A stretch of DNA of 64,000 nt, from the NCBI RefSeq assembly GCF_036711975.1, contig NC_091970.1, positions 3,231,501-3,295,500 of the forward strand, written 5' to 3'. The notes under the pieces are model-generated. The model did not search any database and was not told the DNA's origin. It saw nothing but the letters and a program-made list of their open reading frames with translations. The translations under genes were made by a program, and so were the position numbers. How positions within the stretch are numbered: position 1 is the stretch's first letter; each line of letters starts with the position of its first letter. Below are positions 24,952 to 35,344 of the stretch, piece by piece. This stretch comes from Onthophagus taurus. Its lineage: Eukaryota > Arthropoda > Insecta > Coleoptera > Scarabaeidae.

Positions 24952-26269
24952 GTTCGTGGTCTTGTAACTAATTACCGTCCTATATCTATTTTACCAATAA
25001 TGGGAAAAATCTTTGAAAAATTGGTTTACAGCAGGCTATTTTTTTCAGATAAAGCCCTCTGTGAGTGCGGAGCAACACGGTTTTTATCCGGGGCGATCTG
25101 TGGACACCAACTTGTTAGAATATACCGACTTTCTTTTTTCGACTATTGATAAAAACATCCAAGTAGATGCGATATACACTGACTTTAGCAAAGCTTTTGA
25201 CAAACTGGATCATTGTTTATTACTGTTGAAGTTGGAGCGCGTTGGTGTCGCAGGTGTCCTTTTGAGCTGGTTTGCTTCGTACCTCTCCAATCGCACGCAG
25301 GTGGTTGGGGTTGGCGGATATTTGTCCGGTCCTGTTATCATGTCTTCCGGAGTGCCTCAGGGTAGTCATGTGGGCCCGCTCTTGTTTACGGTGTACATAG
25401 GTGACATCACCAGGTCTTTTCTTACCTCAAGATGTCTTATGTATGCTGACGACATTAAAATATTTTCTTCTGTTGCTGCTGTTTCAGACTGTGTTAACCT
25501 TCAGAATGACCTGAACAGATTTTATGATTTTTGTGAGATTAATAATTTGTCACTTAACATATCGAAGTGTCGGATTGTTACTTTTACGAGAAAAAAGCAG
25601 TTCTTTAAATTTGATTACCGGTGCGGAGCATGCTTATTGGATCGTGTTGACACTATTAAAGACCTGGGCATTACTTTAGATAGCAAACTACTGTTTGATC
25701 AACACGTTGATGCAGTGGTGGCCAGAGCTAATAGGATGCTGGGATTTGTAATGCGCTCTTCTGAATCGTTTTGCTGCCCTAGACCTATTATTTCTTTATA
25801 CAATGCTTTCGTTAATAGTATTTTATCGTTCGGCAGTACAGCTTGGAACCCTCAGTACGACGCATACATTAACAGAATAGAGAGGATTCAGATAAGGTTT
25901 CTGAAGTATCTCTCGCATAAATTCCGGCATCCTTATACAGATTACGAATCTGCCTGTCAAATGTATCATGTGCCCACACTTCAGCAGCGCAGAACTTGCA
26001 GTGATGCCTGCTTTCTGTTCAGGTTGGTCAGAGGTTACTGTGATTCTTTCTATCTTCTTTCACGCATTGATCTGCATGTTCCCCCTCGTCGGCTGCGCTA
26101 TGACTTTCTGTTCTATGCGCCGACTGCCCGGACAAATTCGTATAGAAATTCCCCAATTCTTCGCATGGAGAGGACAGTGGACCGTCTTGGGTTGGACATA
26201 TTCGCCGTCACGCCTCACAACTTCAAACAAATTATTCGTAATGCCGTGCTCGCCCTACCAGTTGTGTGA
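24952..26269 (+). pseudogene. LINE reverse transcriptase, truncated and frameshifted
   Basis: The N-terminal part reads TNYRPISILPIMGKIFEKL in one frame. At a T-run near 25,038-25,044 the reading moves to the frame that holds the rest, to a stop at about 26,269. Visible motifs are EQHGFYPGRS, TDFSKAFD (polymerase block A), SGVPQGSHVGPLLF, and YADDIKIF with the catalytic Asp pair, followed by the thumb-like region. The endonuclease and ORF1 are missing, and the one-base frame change makes the copy non-autonomous. The rest of the RT frame has no stops, so the insertion is not old. It lies just upstream of the channel-like gene and on the opposite strand. Confidence 0.88.
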
Positions 26270-26479
26270 TTTTATGTACATTATCTCGTTGCAGCGGCTT
26301 GAGTTCTGCCTTGAATTGATTTGATCACATATGCTTAAGGCCATTATCAATTGATCGATTGTCAATTTTGTGTTCATACAATGTATTGTATACAAAATGT
26401 ATTATAGTGGAGTAGCTTTTATGTGGGACTGTGTCCTGTTGCTACCCCCGTGTGTGTAATAAAATAAAATAAAAATAAA
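24952..26479 (+). mobile_element. 5'-truncated non-LTR retrotransposon (LINE) with target duplication
   Basis: The insert starts in mid-reverse-transcriptase and ends in a TAAAA-rich tail (about 26,457-26,479). ATAATCC flanks it at 24,945-24,951 and 26,480-26,486, and intact minisatellite copies elsewhere read ...TTAAAATAATCC... at the matching place, supporting a 7-bp target-site duplication. No endonuclease region is present, as in a 5'-truncated copy. Features of the reverse transcriptase place it near the Jockey/CR1-like group, though the clade is not settled. Confidence 0.85.
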
Positions 26480-27735
26480 ATAATCCAAATCCAATCCTAC
26501 CTAACGCAACGAATGAATTCCGAAAGAAAGCCAATTCCACTCCAAAACCACCTAATACCATTTTAAAGCAACCCAACCCATCTCAAGCAACGAATCTAAC
26601 CCAAAAGCAACCTAATTCTACTTCAAAGCAACCCAACCTATCTCAAAGCAACAAATCCAAGCTGAACGCTACCCAACACATCTCAAAGCAACAAATCCAA
26701 GCTGAACGCTACCCAACACATCTCAAAGCAACAAATCCAACCTCAAAAACAATCCAGTCCAACTCCAAAGCAAGCTAATTCAGCACCAAAAGAAGTCAAC
26801 TTAAAATAATCCCATTCCAAAGCAACCCAAGCCATCTCAAGCAACGAATCTAACCCGAAAGTAATCCAATCCCACTCTAAAGTAAGCTAATTCAGCCCCA
26901 AAAGAAGTCATCTTAAAATAATCACATTCCAAAGCAACCCAACCCATATCAAGCAACGAATCCAACCTGAACGTAACCCAACACATCTCAAAGCTACAAA
27001 TGCAACCTAAAAGCAACTCAACCCATCTCAAAACAACGAATCCAACCTCAAAAACAATCTAGTCCAACTCCAAAGCAAGCTAATTCAGCACTAAAAGCAA
27101 TTAACTTAAAATAATCCCATTCTATAGCAAACCAACCCATCTCAAAGCAACGAATCTAACCCGAAAGCAACCCAATCCCACTTTAAAGCAACTCAACCCA
27201 TCTCAAAGCAACGAATCCAACCAATCCAATCCAACTCCAAAGCAAGCTAATTCAGCACCAAAAGAAGTCAACTTAAAATAATCCTATTCCAAAGCAAACC
27301 AACCCATCTCAAGCAACGAATCCAACCCTGATCGCAATCGAATCCCACTCTAAAGTAAGCTAATTCAGCTCCAAAAGAAGTCAATTTAAAATAATCCCAT
27401 TCCAAAGCAACATAACCTATCTCAAGCATCGAATCCAACCTGAATGTAACCCAACACATCTCAAAGCTACAGATGCAACCTAAAAGCAACCTAATTCTAC
27501 TTTAAAGCAACCCAACCCATCTCAAAGCAACGAATCCAACCCCAAAAATAATCCAGTCCAACTCCAAAGCAAGCTAATTCAGCACCAAAAGAAATCAACT
27601 TAAAATATTCTCATTCCAAAGCAAACCAACCCATCTCAAAACAACGAATCTAACCTGAAGTCAACTCAATCCCACTTTAAAGCAATCCAACCCATCTCAA
27701 AGCAACGAATCCAACTCCAAAGCAAGGTAATCAAG
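26480..27735. repeat. Degenerate minisatellite, right part, with higher-order blocks
   Basis: CCATCTCAAAGCAACGAATCC-like phrases alternate with a longer block around AATTCAGCACCAAAAGAAG, which recurs at about 26,779, 26,888, 27,083, 27,249, 27,361 and 27,577. Irregular spacing of 109-216 bp indicates a multi-level tandem structure. The small open frames in it are by-products of the repeats. Confidence 0.85.
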
Positions 27736-28200
27736 AACCAAATCTGTTGGGATCGTCCACCGACTAAAATCCTTCCCCCTCTCTTCTTGAATCCGCCTTG
27801 GAATTCCTCTTCATTCTTCAGGCTCCTTTATCCTCTTCTTTTCATCTTCCCTTCCTCATCTTTCCTTCATCTCTTCCTCAAATGGGACAAAAGGGATCTT
27901 TTGTCCTCTCCATCTCCTATTTCCTCATCCTGATCTTCTACCACTTAGATATGAAGTAAATGCGGGCTCTATTTTCTCTTCCACTTCCATCACCTACCCT
28001 TGTTCTTGTTGGATCGCCTTACATATGATTAACCAAGAAACAAAACAATTTAATTATCGTGTCCACTCAAAGCTTGGATCTCTAGTCCAACCTTCCTGAT
28101 TGATCATCTCCAGTTCTTCATTAGATTTGTTTTTCTTCGAGTTTGTAAGTATTTTCTCTTTGCCGGTGAGGCATACAAGACTATATGCCATAACCCTCAT
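27736..28200. other. Pyrimidine-rich block, possible solo LTR
   Basis: After TGTTGGGATCGTCC at about 27,746 the plus strand is strongly C/T-rich for some 300 bases and holds a palindrome around GGGATCTTTTGTCC. An LTR-like TG start is visible, but no matching CA end with target duplication was found, so a solo LTR is only a guess. Confidence 0.25.
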
Positions 28201-29215
28201 CAGGATGTTTAACCAAAAAAAAATTGACAGCGTTACTTACTGAGGATTTTATTAATATAAATTTGAATACCGGTTTCAATTAGATTCATCTTGAGGTAAA
28301 TAATATCAGGGATTAATTAAAATTAATGTAATGAGGTTAAAATGTAATTATACTATAACTACAAAATGTACAACAATCATATCTGTTATTGATGTTTTGG
28401 CTGTCAGTTTCATGACCGCTACAAAATCAATAACACCCAGTGTTATTGACCTTCTAATTCCCGCATTATTCCACGCTCCCTTTTTTACCGAAAGATGACT
28501 GGCCTCTTCTTGGCCGATTTAAATTCAGACTGACCGGTTTGCAAAGGAGAAAATAGAGCGGTGACTGGGCGCGTTTCCTTGACAGTTGAACTCCTTGCGG
28601 ACAAAAAGGGTCTCGAAATACTATATACTATATTAAGCCCCTCGTTTCCCGTTGGCAAATTTCGGGGACTTGCTCCGAACTTGTCGCAGAAAATTAACCC
28701 AATCAAACGGGACCGTCGTTTGTTGGTATAAATACTTAGAGCTCAATTCTGGGACCCTGCATTATACAGAGAAGGTTGCCCCAAACTGACCGACAAACTT
28801 GTCAATTACCGTCTAGGAATATATTATGGAATCCCTTGAGCTTCTCAGCCAGCTTTTTTTATAAAGGACTCGTTTAAGATTGCTTTCCACGGGGGATTTG
28901 TGGTAAATAGACAAAAGGAGCCATTAGTAACCTCTGCGAAGGGTAAGGGTTAAGTCTTTAAGGGTGAAAGTAATTAGCTTAAATAGGGGTATATAAGACG
29001 AATTGGTGGGATAACCTACAATGGGGTGATTTACTTCATCTGTCCCTCACAGATCAACTTTAATAGAAGAGATTTGTTCGCAAGTAAAAATTTGAATGGG
29101 GGTGAATCTCGAACACCTGCTCATTTTTCCATTTAAATAATCGATTCGGAAATCTTCAAAGTTTAAGAGGCAAGTTAACGTAGTCTAATTACAAGATTAA
29201 AGAGGCATGGGTAAA
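28201..29215. other. Intergenic, nothing firm
   Basis: A TATAAATA box-like word at about 28,724 follows a GC-balanced segment. No gene downstream of it could be recognised on either strand, so no promoter is called. Confidence 0.4.
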
Positions 29216-29575
29216 CCCGAAACTTTCTAATTCTAGGTCTAGTGTTAGTCTAAAACTAGAACTAACACTAGACCTAGAACTAGAAAGTTTTTTGTTTAGC
29301 CGTGTGTTTGAAGACGTCACAAGATCTAGAACTAGATTCATTCGGGTTTAGCCGTCTTGAGAGACGTGCGGCTAAATCCGAATGTTTCTAGTTCTAGATA
29401 TAGTATTAGTTTTAATGATAATGCTAGTACAAAACTAGAACTAACACTAGAAATAGAACTAGAAAGTATAAATAGTATAATTATTTCTAGGTCTAGTGTT
29501 AGTTCTAGTTTTTGTTCAATGACAAAATATACAACAATCCAATGCTCAATAGCAACTAAAACTAGAACTACCCCT
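29216..29575. mobile_element. Palindromic MITE-like elements with CTAGAA-hexamer arms
   Basis: At least two fold-back units lie side by side. The clearest has complementary arms at about 29,323-29,352 and 29,369-29,398 around CTTGAGAGACGTG, with CGGGTTTAGCCG and CGGCTAAATCCG facing each other and TCTAG-type hexamers outside. The right part runs into TTGTTCAATGACAAAATATA, matching the element ends at 8.2 and 34.3 kb. Confidence 0.65.
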
Positions 29576-30420
29576 CTTGACGCCACGAGAGCTGGCAGTA
29601 AATCATCGTTTTCCGCTCTTACAAATGCCATACGTAGTTCACAAACCGCTAGAGAGTAATGTGTGTTAGAAAGAGATAGCATTAGTTTAATATGTCTGCT
29701 GTACAATTCAAATGGCCACGTCGAAAAAGTACGTCTGTTCTTCTAAGGGATGTAACTCTATAATTATAACTTCAAATCGAAACGTCTTGTCAGCGTTGTC
29801 ATGAATCTGTTAGTGTTTTCACAAGCCGAAAATGTTTTCTTTGAAAGGAAAATCATTAAATAATATCTTTGACAATGTTTGACATATAACCTCCATTACT
29901 AACATAACCTACATTTAAATGTATATGGTGAAATAATCTAAGTCGTACGTCCATATCTTGATTCATACCATTTTTAAGCGATCTGTCACTGCCAGCTCTC
30001 GTGGTTTCTACTATAACAACTGCTTGAAATTACCAAAAACCACTATCTGCTTCCACAATACTAGATACTGCGGGCAAAGACTTCTAACTGCTTGGAAGAA
30101 GGATATACTGTTTCCCAAAGACTACTTATTGCTTCCAGAACGCTAAATATTACTGCAAAAGACTACTATCTATTTGGAAAAGCAAGATACTGTTTCCTAA
30201 AGTTACCGTCTGCTTCCAGAATGGTAGGTACTGCGGGCAAAAGACTTCTAACTGCTTGGAAGAAGTAGATACTGTTTCCCAAACACTACTTACTGCTTCT
30301 AGAGTGCTAAATAACAAGATACTGCTTACAAATGACTAATAACTGCCTGGAAATAGGAGATATACTTTCCAAAAGGCTATCTACTGCTTCCACAACGTTA
30401 GACTTTTAATTACCCTTAAA
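29576..30420 (+). repeat. ~164-bp degenerate tandem repeat (CTGCTTGGAAGAAG family)
   Basis: CTTCTAACTGCTTGGAAGAA recurs at 30,081 and 30,245, and CTGCTTCCAGAATG-type phrases recur between. The same family lies in the opposite orientation at 32,340-32,567 and 34,088-34,335, on both sides of the Penelope-like insertion. Non-coding. Confidence 0.75.
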
Positions 30421-32339
30421 AAAGTGTTTTCCGAAAGTATTGTAATTTTGAGATTAACCTAACCAATCAAGGAAAATATTCAAACTTTTGGTTAATAAAA
30501 GAACAAGGTAAATATGACTTTATCGAGTACAAAATATCCCTAGTTATCCATCTATTAAACGTAAAGCGATTCGAAATTGATGGGAGTTAAAACCGAAAGG
30601 ATATCTGTATCGTTTCAGGTCCAATAGGTGGGGTGTCAGTGTGGGAAATGTGGGTTTCCTGACAGGGAGTTAGTCACGGCTTCTGGGTTACGTCCCGCGG
30701 GCATTTCTATAGGAAACCGGAGACGAAAATGGCCGGTAGAAATTCGCGAACACAAAAAAAAAAGTATAAAATTGAAATCGATTAAAGTTTCTTCGTAAAA
30801 TCTTATCGCGTTCCGGGTTAATTCCGCACCCCGCGAGGCCATCCGTCTCGTTGATAAAGGTCGACCCCCTCAGGTAATGGAAACATTGATCTGATAGCGA
30901 AAATCGGCGAGGAAATAAATAAAAAGGGCCTCGGCTCGGTTGACCGGAAACCGGTTAACTTAAATTGCTGATAGGGCTTTAGGAAATATCGGGAGAAGAA
31001 AACTCTCCCCGGATGCAATCTGCGAAGGACAATATTGTCCGGGAAGTTTTAGGAATACCTCTTCTTCTTTACTTTCAAGTTATATCTTAGATTATTATTT
31101 AATTTATCTCCAATAAGAATTAAATTTAAATATAGAAGTGAATTTGAATAAAGAATTTTTTTACATCCCCTTAATGAATACGAAGCTTGCAGCGGACGTG
31201 TGCGATAGAAAATTAATTGCACATGATGTAGAGGGCGTCTTCTCGAGTGCGTTGTGTTCGAGAGTGGCTTAATGAACGGACATGAATCACCAAAACGACC
31301 AAACCATCCATCCCCGGAAGCTCTAAATCCGAAAATTAAAAAAATAAAAATCCGGTTTTCATATAATTTTTAATTTAACTAAGGGAGAAACGTTGAAAAC
31401 CGATCGATACCGTATGAAGATTCCATCTAAAATTAAAAAAGCAATTTGCAGACTAGACAGAATGTGGTACAAAGAGTCACCCCCTACCGATGTTTGTGAA
31501 CGAACCAGAAGTGATTGAAAAGGGGTTTGTCTTCTGTACGATTAAATGCCCGTAGGCGAGACACCCCCCAAGGCGAGCCCCAATCTGTGTTAATTTTTAA
31601 AATCCATTTTGATGTGAGACTCACTTCTAACTTCTAAATCACCAGTTAGAACGGATGTGCCAACAACACGTGTTTGCAAAAAATATCGATGCGTTCATTT
31701 TCCGGGAGCAGGGTGGCAACAATGATGTCCTTATGTGCCGCTACTAAATCACTCACTTCCAATATCCAAACACATGGTGCGACTTTCCCTTTTCCGTACC
31801 TTTATTAACACTTTTCTTCTTTACGACGAAACTTTTTTCCAATGGGGTGCATAGGCAAAGTCAAAAGAGATGTTAAATTTTTTTCCTTTTATTAAAATCA
31901 AGTTAAAGTGTAACCATGCAGAAATTAGAACACAACCGAGATAAGAAGTCTCTAGAGAGTGCTTTTCCGTTTCCTGTCGGGGTGCGCAACTTTTTAGCTA
32001 TTAATTATGGTCCTGACTCATGACGACACGTGGCAGTCACGCGATCGGAGACGGGGTAACGCATCAAAGGCGGCCGCGACAACAATCGGACCAGGATTAT
32101 TTATGAGGATCGGGGCACGTGCCGCTTGTTTTACTACTTTTTCGTCGCTAACGAAAGGTTTTTATGTGTCGACTACTTTATGTGTAGTGGTGTTCGGTCC
32201 CTCGGGGGTTGTTTAGAACCGCACCGATGCCGCCCCCGTATTAAGCACCGTGAATTTCTTTTCGTTATATAACTTTAACTGGTTAGGTGTAAATTTACGA
32301 AGTACTTTGATTACAGTAAAATCTCGATATAATGGACCT
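30421..32339. other. Intergenic, nothing recognised
   Basis: Mixed AT-rich and GC-balanced DNA (higher GC at about 30,600-31,030 and 31,990-32,230). Short open frames occur on both strands, without domains or splice support. Confidence 0.45.
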
Positions 32340-32567
32340 CGTTCATTCTTCTTTCTAGTAACGTTCAAACTTTCTAGTTGGTTTTTGCAGCAGTGTCTAG
32401 CATTCTGGAAGCAGTAGGTAGCTTTTTGGAAAGAATATCTCTTATTTCCAGGCAGTAATTAGTCATTTGGAAGAAGTGTCTCGCCTGGCCATGTAGATAT
32501 TAGCCTTTTCTAGCAGTATTTAGCGTTCTGTAAGCAATAAGGAGTTTTTTGCGAAACAGTATCTATT
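32340..32567 (-). repeat. Inverted copy of the ~164-bp repeat family, left of the Penelope insertion
   Basis: Reverse-orientation phrases TCTAGCATTCTGGAAGCAG and AGCAGTATTTAGCGTTCTG match the 29.6-30.4 kb repeat. The family continues beyond 34,088. Confidence 0.7.
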
Positions 32568-32630
32568 TAAACTAAGATTAGAACTAACACTAGAAACTTT
32601 CGGGTTTTGCCGTGCGTCTTTTAATAAAAG

Positions 32631-32672
32631 GTTTGACGTTTCGGATGCCATGTTGCAACCTTCTTCAGAAAC
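32631..32672 (-). ncRNA. Hammerhead-ribozyme-like motif, left terminal repeat
   Basis: On the minus strand: GTTT, CTGAAGA, a hairpin with GGTTGC/GCATCC arms, then GAAAC, GTC and AAAC, the order of a minimal hammerhead with a very short stem III. Penelope-like elements are known to carry such ribozymes in their terminal repeats. Stem II has one U-U mismatch and an extra A, so activity is uncertain. Confidence 0.55.
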
Positions 32673-32757
32673 TGGTTCGAAGTGACGAGATCAAAAATCG
32701 GTAACTATATATAAGTCGGAAAAAACTAATTAATAATCAGTTAACGCTAATTACAAA

Positions 32758-33690
32758 CTAATTAATAACTAATTGCGTCGCGTCCGGTGTGAGGCGGGAA
32801 GAGGTCTTTGTGTTCACCACCATCTTCCATGTTCTGCTAAGCTCCCAGCCATCCTCTCTGTTGACGTTATTTTTATGTCGGTGGATCTCTATGGCTTCTC
32901 TTGTCAGTCTTTGGTAGTATCTGTTGTCCCTAGCCAGCACCTTTGTTTGTGCAACCGCCGACTGCTGGATCTTCTTCAGCCTTACATCCCTCTCATGCTC
33001 CTTGATGCGGCACTCAACGTTGCGCCCAGTTTGGCCAACATAAACCTTCCCACAACTACACGATAGTCGATAGACTCCTTTTAATGGAGTTAGTTTGTCC
33101 TTGGCTATCGGGAGTGTGTTCCGAATTTTGCTGACCGTGCCGTACCGCACTAAGATGTCGTTCTTCTTGAGGTGCCTAGCAATTCGTTCCGTTACACCTG
33201 AAACATAGGGAAGACAGATAAATCCAAGTGGTTTTGTACTTACCGTGTCCTCTTTCTGCTTTCGCTGCTTGATGGCCTGGTTGATGTCCCTCGAAGTGAA
33301 TCCATTCTTCTGCAGCACGCCTCGTAGAAAGTGTTGCTCCTTCTTCAAGTTCTCTCCTTCGCATAGTCTCGCTGCTCGCTGAAATAATGTACGGATCACG
33401 GACCTCTTCTGTTGGGGATGATGATGTGAACATGCCTGTAAATACCTGTTGGTATGGGTCTTCTTTCGGTATACACCAAGTTCTATATCTCCATTTGTCG
33501 TCCTGGTGACCAACACATCTAGTAAAGGTAGTTTTTTGGCAGTTTCTGTTTCCATGGTGAACTTAATCATAGGATGTTGAGAGTTCAAGTGATCCAAGAA
33601 CTTTTGGAGCCGTTTTTGACCATGTTGCCATATCACAAACGTGTCATCCACATATCGGAGCCATAGTTTTGGTTTCCACTGGCTCTTCTT
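32758..33690 (-). pseudogene. Penelope-like reverse transcriptase C-terminal half plus GIY-YIG endonuclease
   Basis: The frame is open from the inversion breakpoint to the stop at 32,758. It begins at KSQWKPKLWLRYVDDTFVIW, with the YVDD catalytic motif of Penelope-type polymerases, continues through the thumb region (LPLLDVLVTR, LGVYRKKTHTNRYL), and ends with a GIY-YIG nuclease (GVYRLSCSCGKVYVGQTGR, then ECRIKEHERD). The nuclease and YVDD residues look intact. The N-terminal fingers and palm are missing from this strand because the adjoining segment is inverted, so a working enzyme is not encoded. Confidence 0.88.
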
Positions 33691-33696
33691 CAAAAT

Positions 33697-33880
33697 CGTG
33701 TTACCAGCTGACAAGGGGAATGCAACCGTTGTTATGGACAGGAAAGAATACGACGACAAAATGATGAACCTACTGGACCCAGCTACCTACAGGAAGATCA
33801 AGAAGGACCCCACAGACAAAATCGTTAGAAAAATGAAGGAACTGATCAAATCCACAGGAATTCCAGCAGAACAGAGTTAG
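33697..33880 (+). pseudogene. Inverted N-terminal fragment of the Penelope-like reverse transcriptase
   Basis: The plus-strand frame reads LPADKGNATVVMDRKEY and then TYRKIKKDPT, the N-terminal signature of Penelope-type polymerases (DKGxxxVVMD, LxDxxTYxxLxxDPT). It runs for about 60 residues and stops just before the right terminal repeat. It faces away from the minus-strand C-terminal half, so an inversion or template switch joined two pieces head to head. Confidence 0.8.
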
Positions 33881-33942
33881 TCACATTAGTTTTTTCCGAC
33901 TTATATATAGTTACCGATTTTTGATCTCGTCACTTCGAACCA

Positions 33943-33984
33943 GTTTCTGAAGAAGGTTGCAACATGGCATCCGAAACGTCAAAC
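33943..33984 (+). ncRNA. Hammerhead-ribozyme-like motif, right terminal repeat
   Basis: GTTT (33,943-33,946) can pair with AAAC (33,981-33,984). Between them are CTGAAGA (33,947-33,953), the imperfect GGTTGC/GCATCC stem II and GAAAC-GTC (33,973-33,980). It is identical to the left copy, on the opposite strand. Confidence 0.55.
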
Positions 33985-34087
33985 CTTTTATTAAAAGACG
34001 CACGGCAAAACCCGAAAGTTTCTAGTGTTAGTTCTAGTTTTAGTTCTAATCTTAGTTTAATTCACACCGGCCGTGAAAGCCTTCGTA

Positions 34088-34334
34088 CTTATAATATCTA
34101 TTTCTTTCAAACAGTTAGAAGACTTTTCCCCGCAGTATCTACCATTCTGGAAGCAGACGGTAATTTTAGGAAACAGTATCTTGCCTTTCCAAGTAGATAG
34201 TAGTCTGTTCCAGTAATATTTACCATTCTGGAAGCAGTAAGTAGTGTATCCTTCTTCCAAGCAGTTAGAAGTCTTTTGCCCGCAATATCTAGCATTCTGG
34301 AAGCAGAATGTAATTTTTGGTAATTTCAAGTTCT
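34088..34334 (-). repeat. Inverted copy of the ~164-bp repeat family, right of the Penelope insertion
   Basis: Phrases TCTACCATTCTGGAAGCAG and CTTCTTCCAAGCAGTTAGAAG recur and complement the 29.6-30.4 kb repeat. This is the continuation of the segment that ends at 32,567. Confidence 0.7.
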
Positions 34335-34510
34335 AGTTTTAGTTACTATTCAGCATTGGATTATTCTATATTTTTCATTGAACAAAAACTAGAATCATTC
34401 GGATTTAGCCATCTTTAGAGACTAAATCCAAATCTTTCTAGTTTTACTTGTACTGTTAGTTCTACTTTTTGTTCAATAAAAATATACTACCATCTAACGC
34501 TGAATAACAA
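34335..34510. mobile_element. Near-complete palindromic MITE-like element
   Basis: The left end (ACTATTCAGCATTGGATT, then TATTTTTCATTGAACAAAAA) is complementary to the right end (TTTTTGTTCAATAAAAATATA, then CTAACGCTGAATAAC). The inner arms carry ATTCGGATTTAGCC against ACTAAATCCAAAT. About 165 bp; it shows the full fold-back layout of the family in its simplest form. Confidence 0.7.
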
Positions 34511-34640
34511 TTTCTTGGTTACCAAAAATAAAACGAAAGTGATTTTTTAAATATTACTCACGATGATTAAGTTTAAATTTTGTTATGTTGAATTCTTTAT
34601 TTATATAATGTTTTACAGTTTCCTGTAAATTACAGATTCC

Positions 34641-34646
34641 TTTATT
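34641..34646 (-). terminator. Poly(A) signal of the SCP2-domain gene
   Basis: AATAAA on the minus strand, about 64 bases past the stop codon at 34,710-34,712. Confidence 0.55.
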
Positions 34647-34709
34647 ATTTTCTTTTAATTATATTTAAATTTGAAACTAAATTATTTATATTTCTATCTA
34701 AACTCAAAC

Positions 34710-35341
34710 TTATTTTTTAAGTTCACCCATAATCTTATCAAGTTTTAGAGCAACCTGCAAATTTCCTTTAATTTTCAATTTTCCCGTCATGTAAGCCGTC
34801 GTGGGTTTTAGTTTACCATCGAACATTTTCAAAAAATTCTTACTGTCCATTGTTAGAGTTACATCGGCTGGTTGTGGTGGCTCTCCTTTTCCATATTTTC
34901 CAGTTTCACCTTTCAAATCTAAGAACCTACAACATTTATTAATTAATTTATCTATTAATTAACTTGATTATATTTACCATTTTCCTTTTTCGTCACCAGA
35001 TAAATCAAATTGATAAATCGAATTAACTTTTTTAACCAATTCCGGTGTTAAACTTTGTTGGACGGTTTGAAATAAAACTTCAACTTTCCCTTTATCAGTT
35101 GAATAGTTGCTTATAAAAGGGATGAAGACGCATTTAGGAATGTTTAAGATTTTTGGCTGCGTTTTAAGCAAGCTTGATGAAAATTTCTGAGAACTAACCC
35201 AAAGGATATGTTAAAATAAGTTTTAAAAAGGAATTATTTAGCTTACGAAATTTTTTGTTGCACACCCACACTTAATATTTCATTAAAATTCTTGTTAATC
35301 CCTTTGTTTAAAAGGGATCTGCTTAATTTCACGAGAGACAT
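34710..35341 (-). CDS. Single-domain SCP2 protein with mitochondrial-type leader, 175 aa
   Basis: Exons are 35341-35247, 35193-34978 and 34926-34710, with GT/AG introns of about 50 bases and preserved frame. The first ~45 residues (MSLVKLSRSLLNKGINKN...) are rich in Lys, Arg and Ser and nearly free of acidic residues, as in mitochondrial presequences. The last ~110 are an SCP2 sterol/lipid-binding domain: IYQFDLSGDEKGKW, LDLKGETGKYGKGEP, LTMDSKNFLKMFDGKLKP, AYMTGKLKIKGN. This matches the C-terminal half of the HSDL2 protein encoded 10 kb away on the other strand almost block for block, but the dehydrogenase half is missing and the end is LKK, not a peroxisomal signal. It probably binds or transfers lipid in mitochondria; localisation is inferred. 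The alternative acceptor six bases later (after CAG) would break the frame. Confidence 0.85.
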
Positions 35342-35344
35342 TTT

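Larger units (their letters stand above)
32568..34087 (-). mobile_element. Penelope-like element with inverted ends and an internal inversion
   Basis: The ends are inverted repeats of about 160-175 bp (32,568-32,730 and 33,885-34,061) that differ mainly by one 12-bp hexamer-pair insertion. The right end extends into ACGAAGGCTTTCACGGCCGG on the minus strand (to about 34,087), a phrase known from Penelope-type terminal repeats. Inside, the minus strand carries the C-terminal half of the reverse transcriptase and the GIY-YIG endonuclease, while the plus strand carries an N-terminal fragment. The two meet at about 33,690-33,702. The copy is therefore rearranged and defective. It sits inside the ~164-bp repeat family. 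Confidence 0.87.

Noticed and set aside
26837-27489. Two minus-strand frames rich in Leu, Cys and Trp
   Set aside because: They repeat the same phrase because they read the minisatellite; they are not genes.
28724-28760. TATAAATA as a promoter
   Set aside because: No coding or RNA gene could be recognised downstream on that strand within reach.
33691-33759. Upstream extension of the Penelope frame to an ATG at 33,759
   Set aside because: This part reads across the inversion breakpoint into antisense of the other fragment, so it is not native coding sequence.
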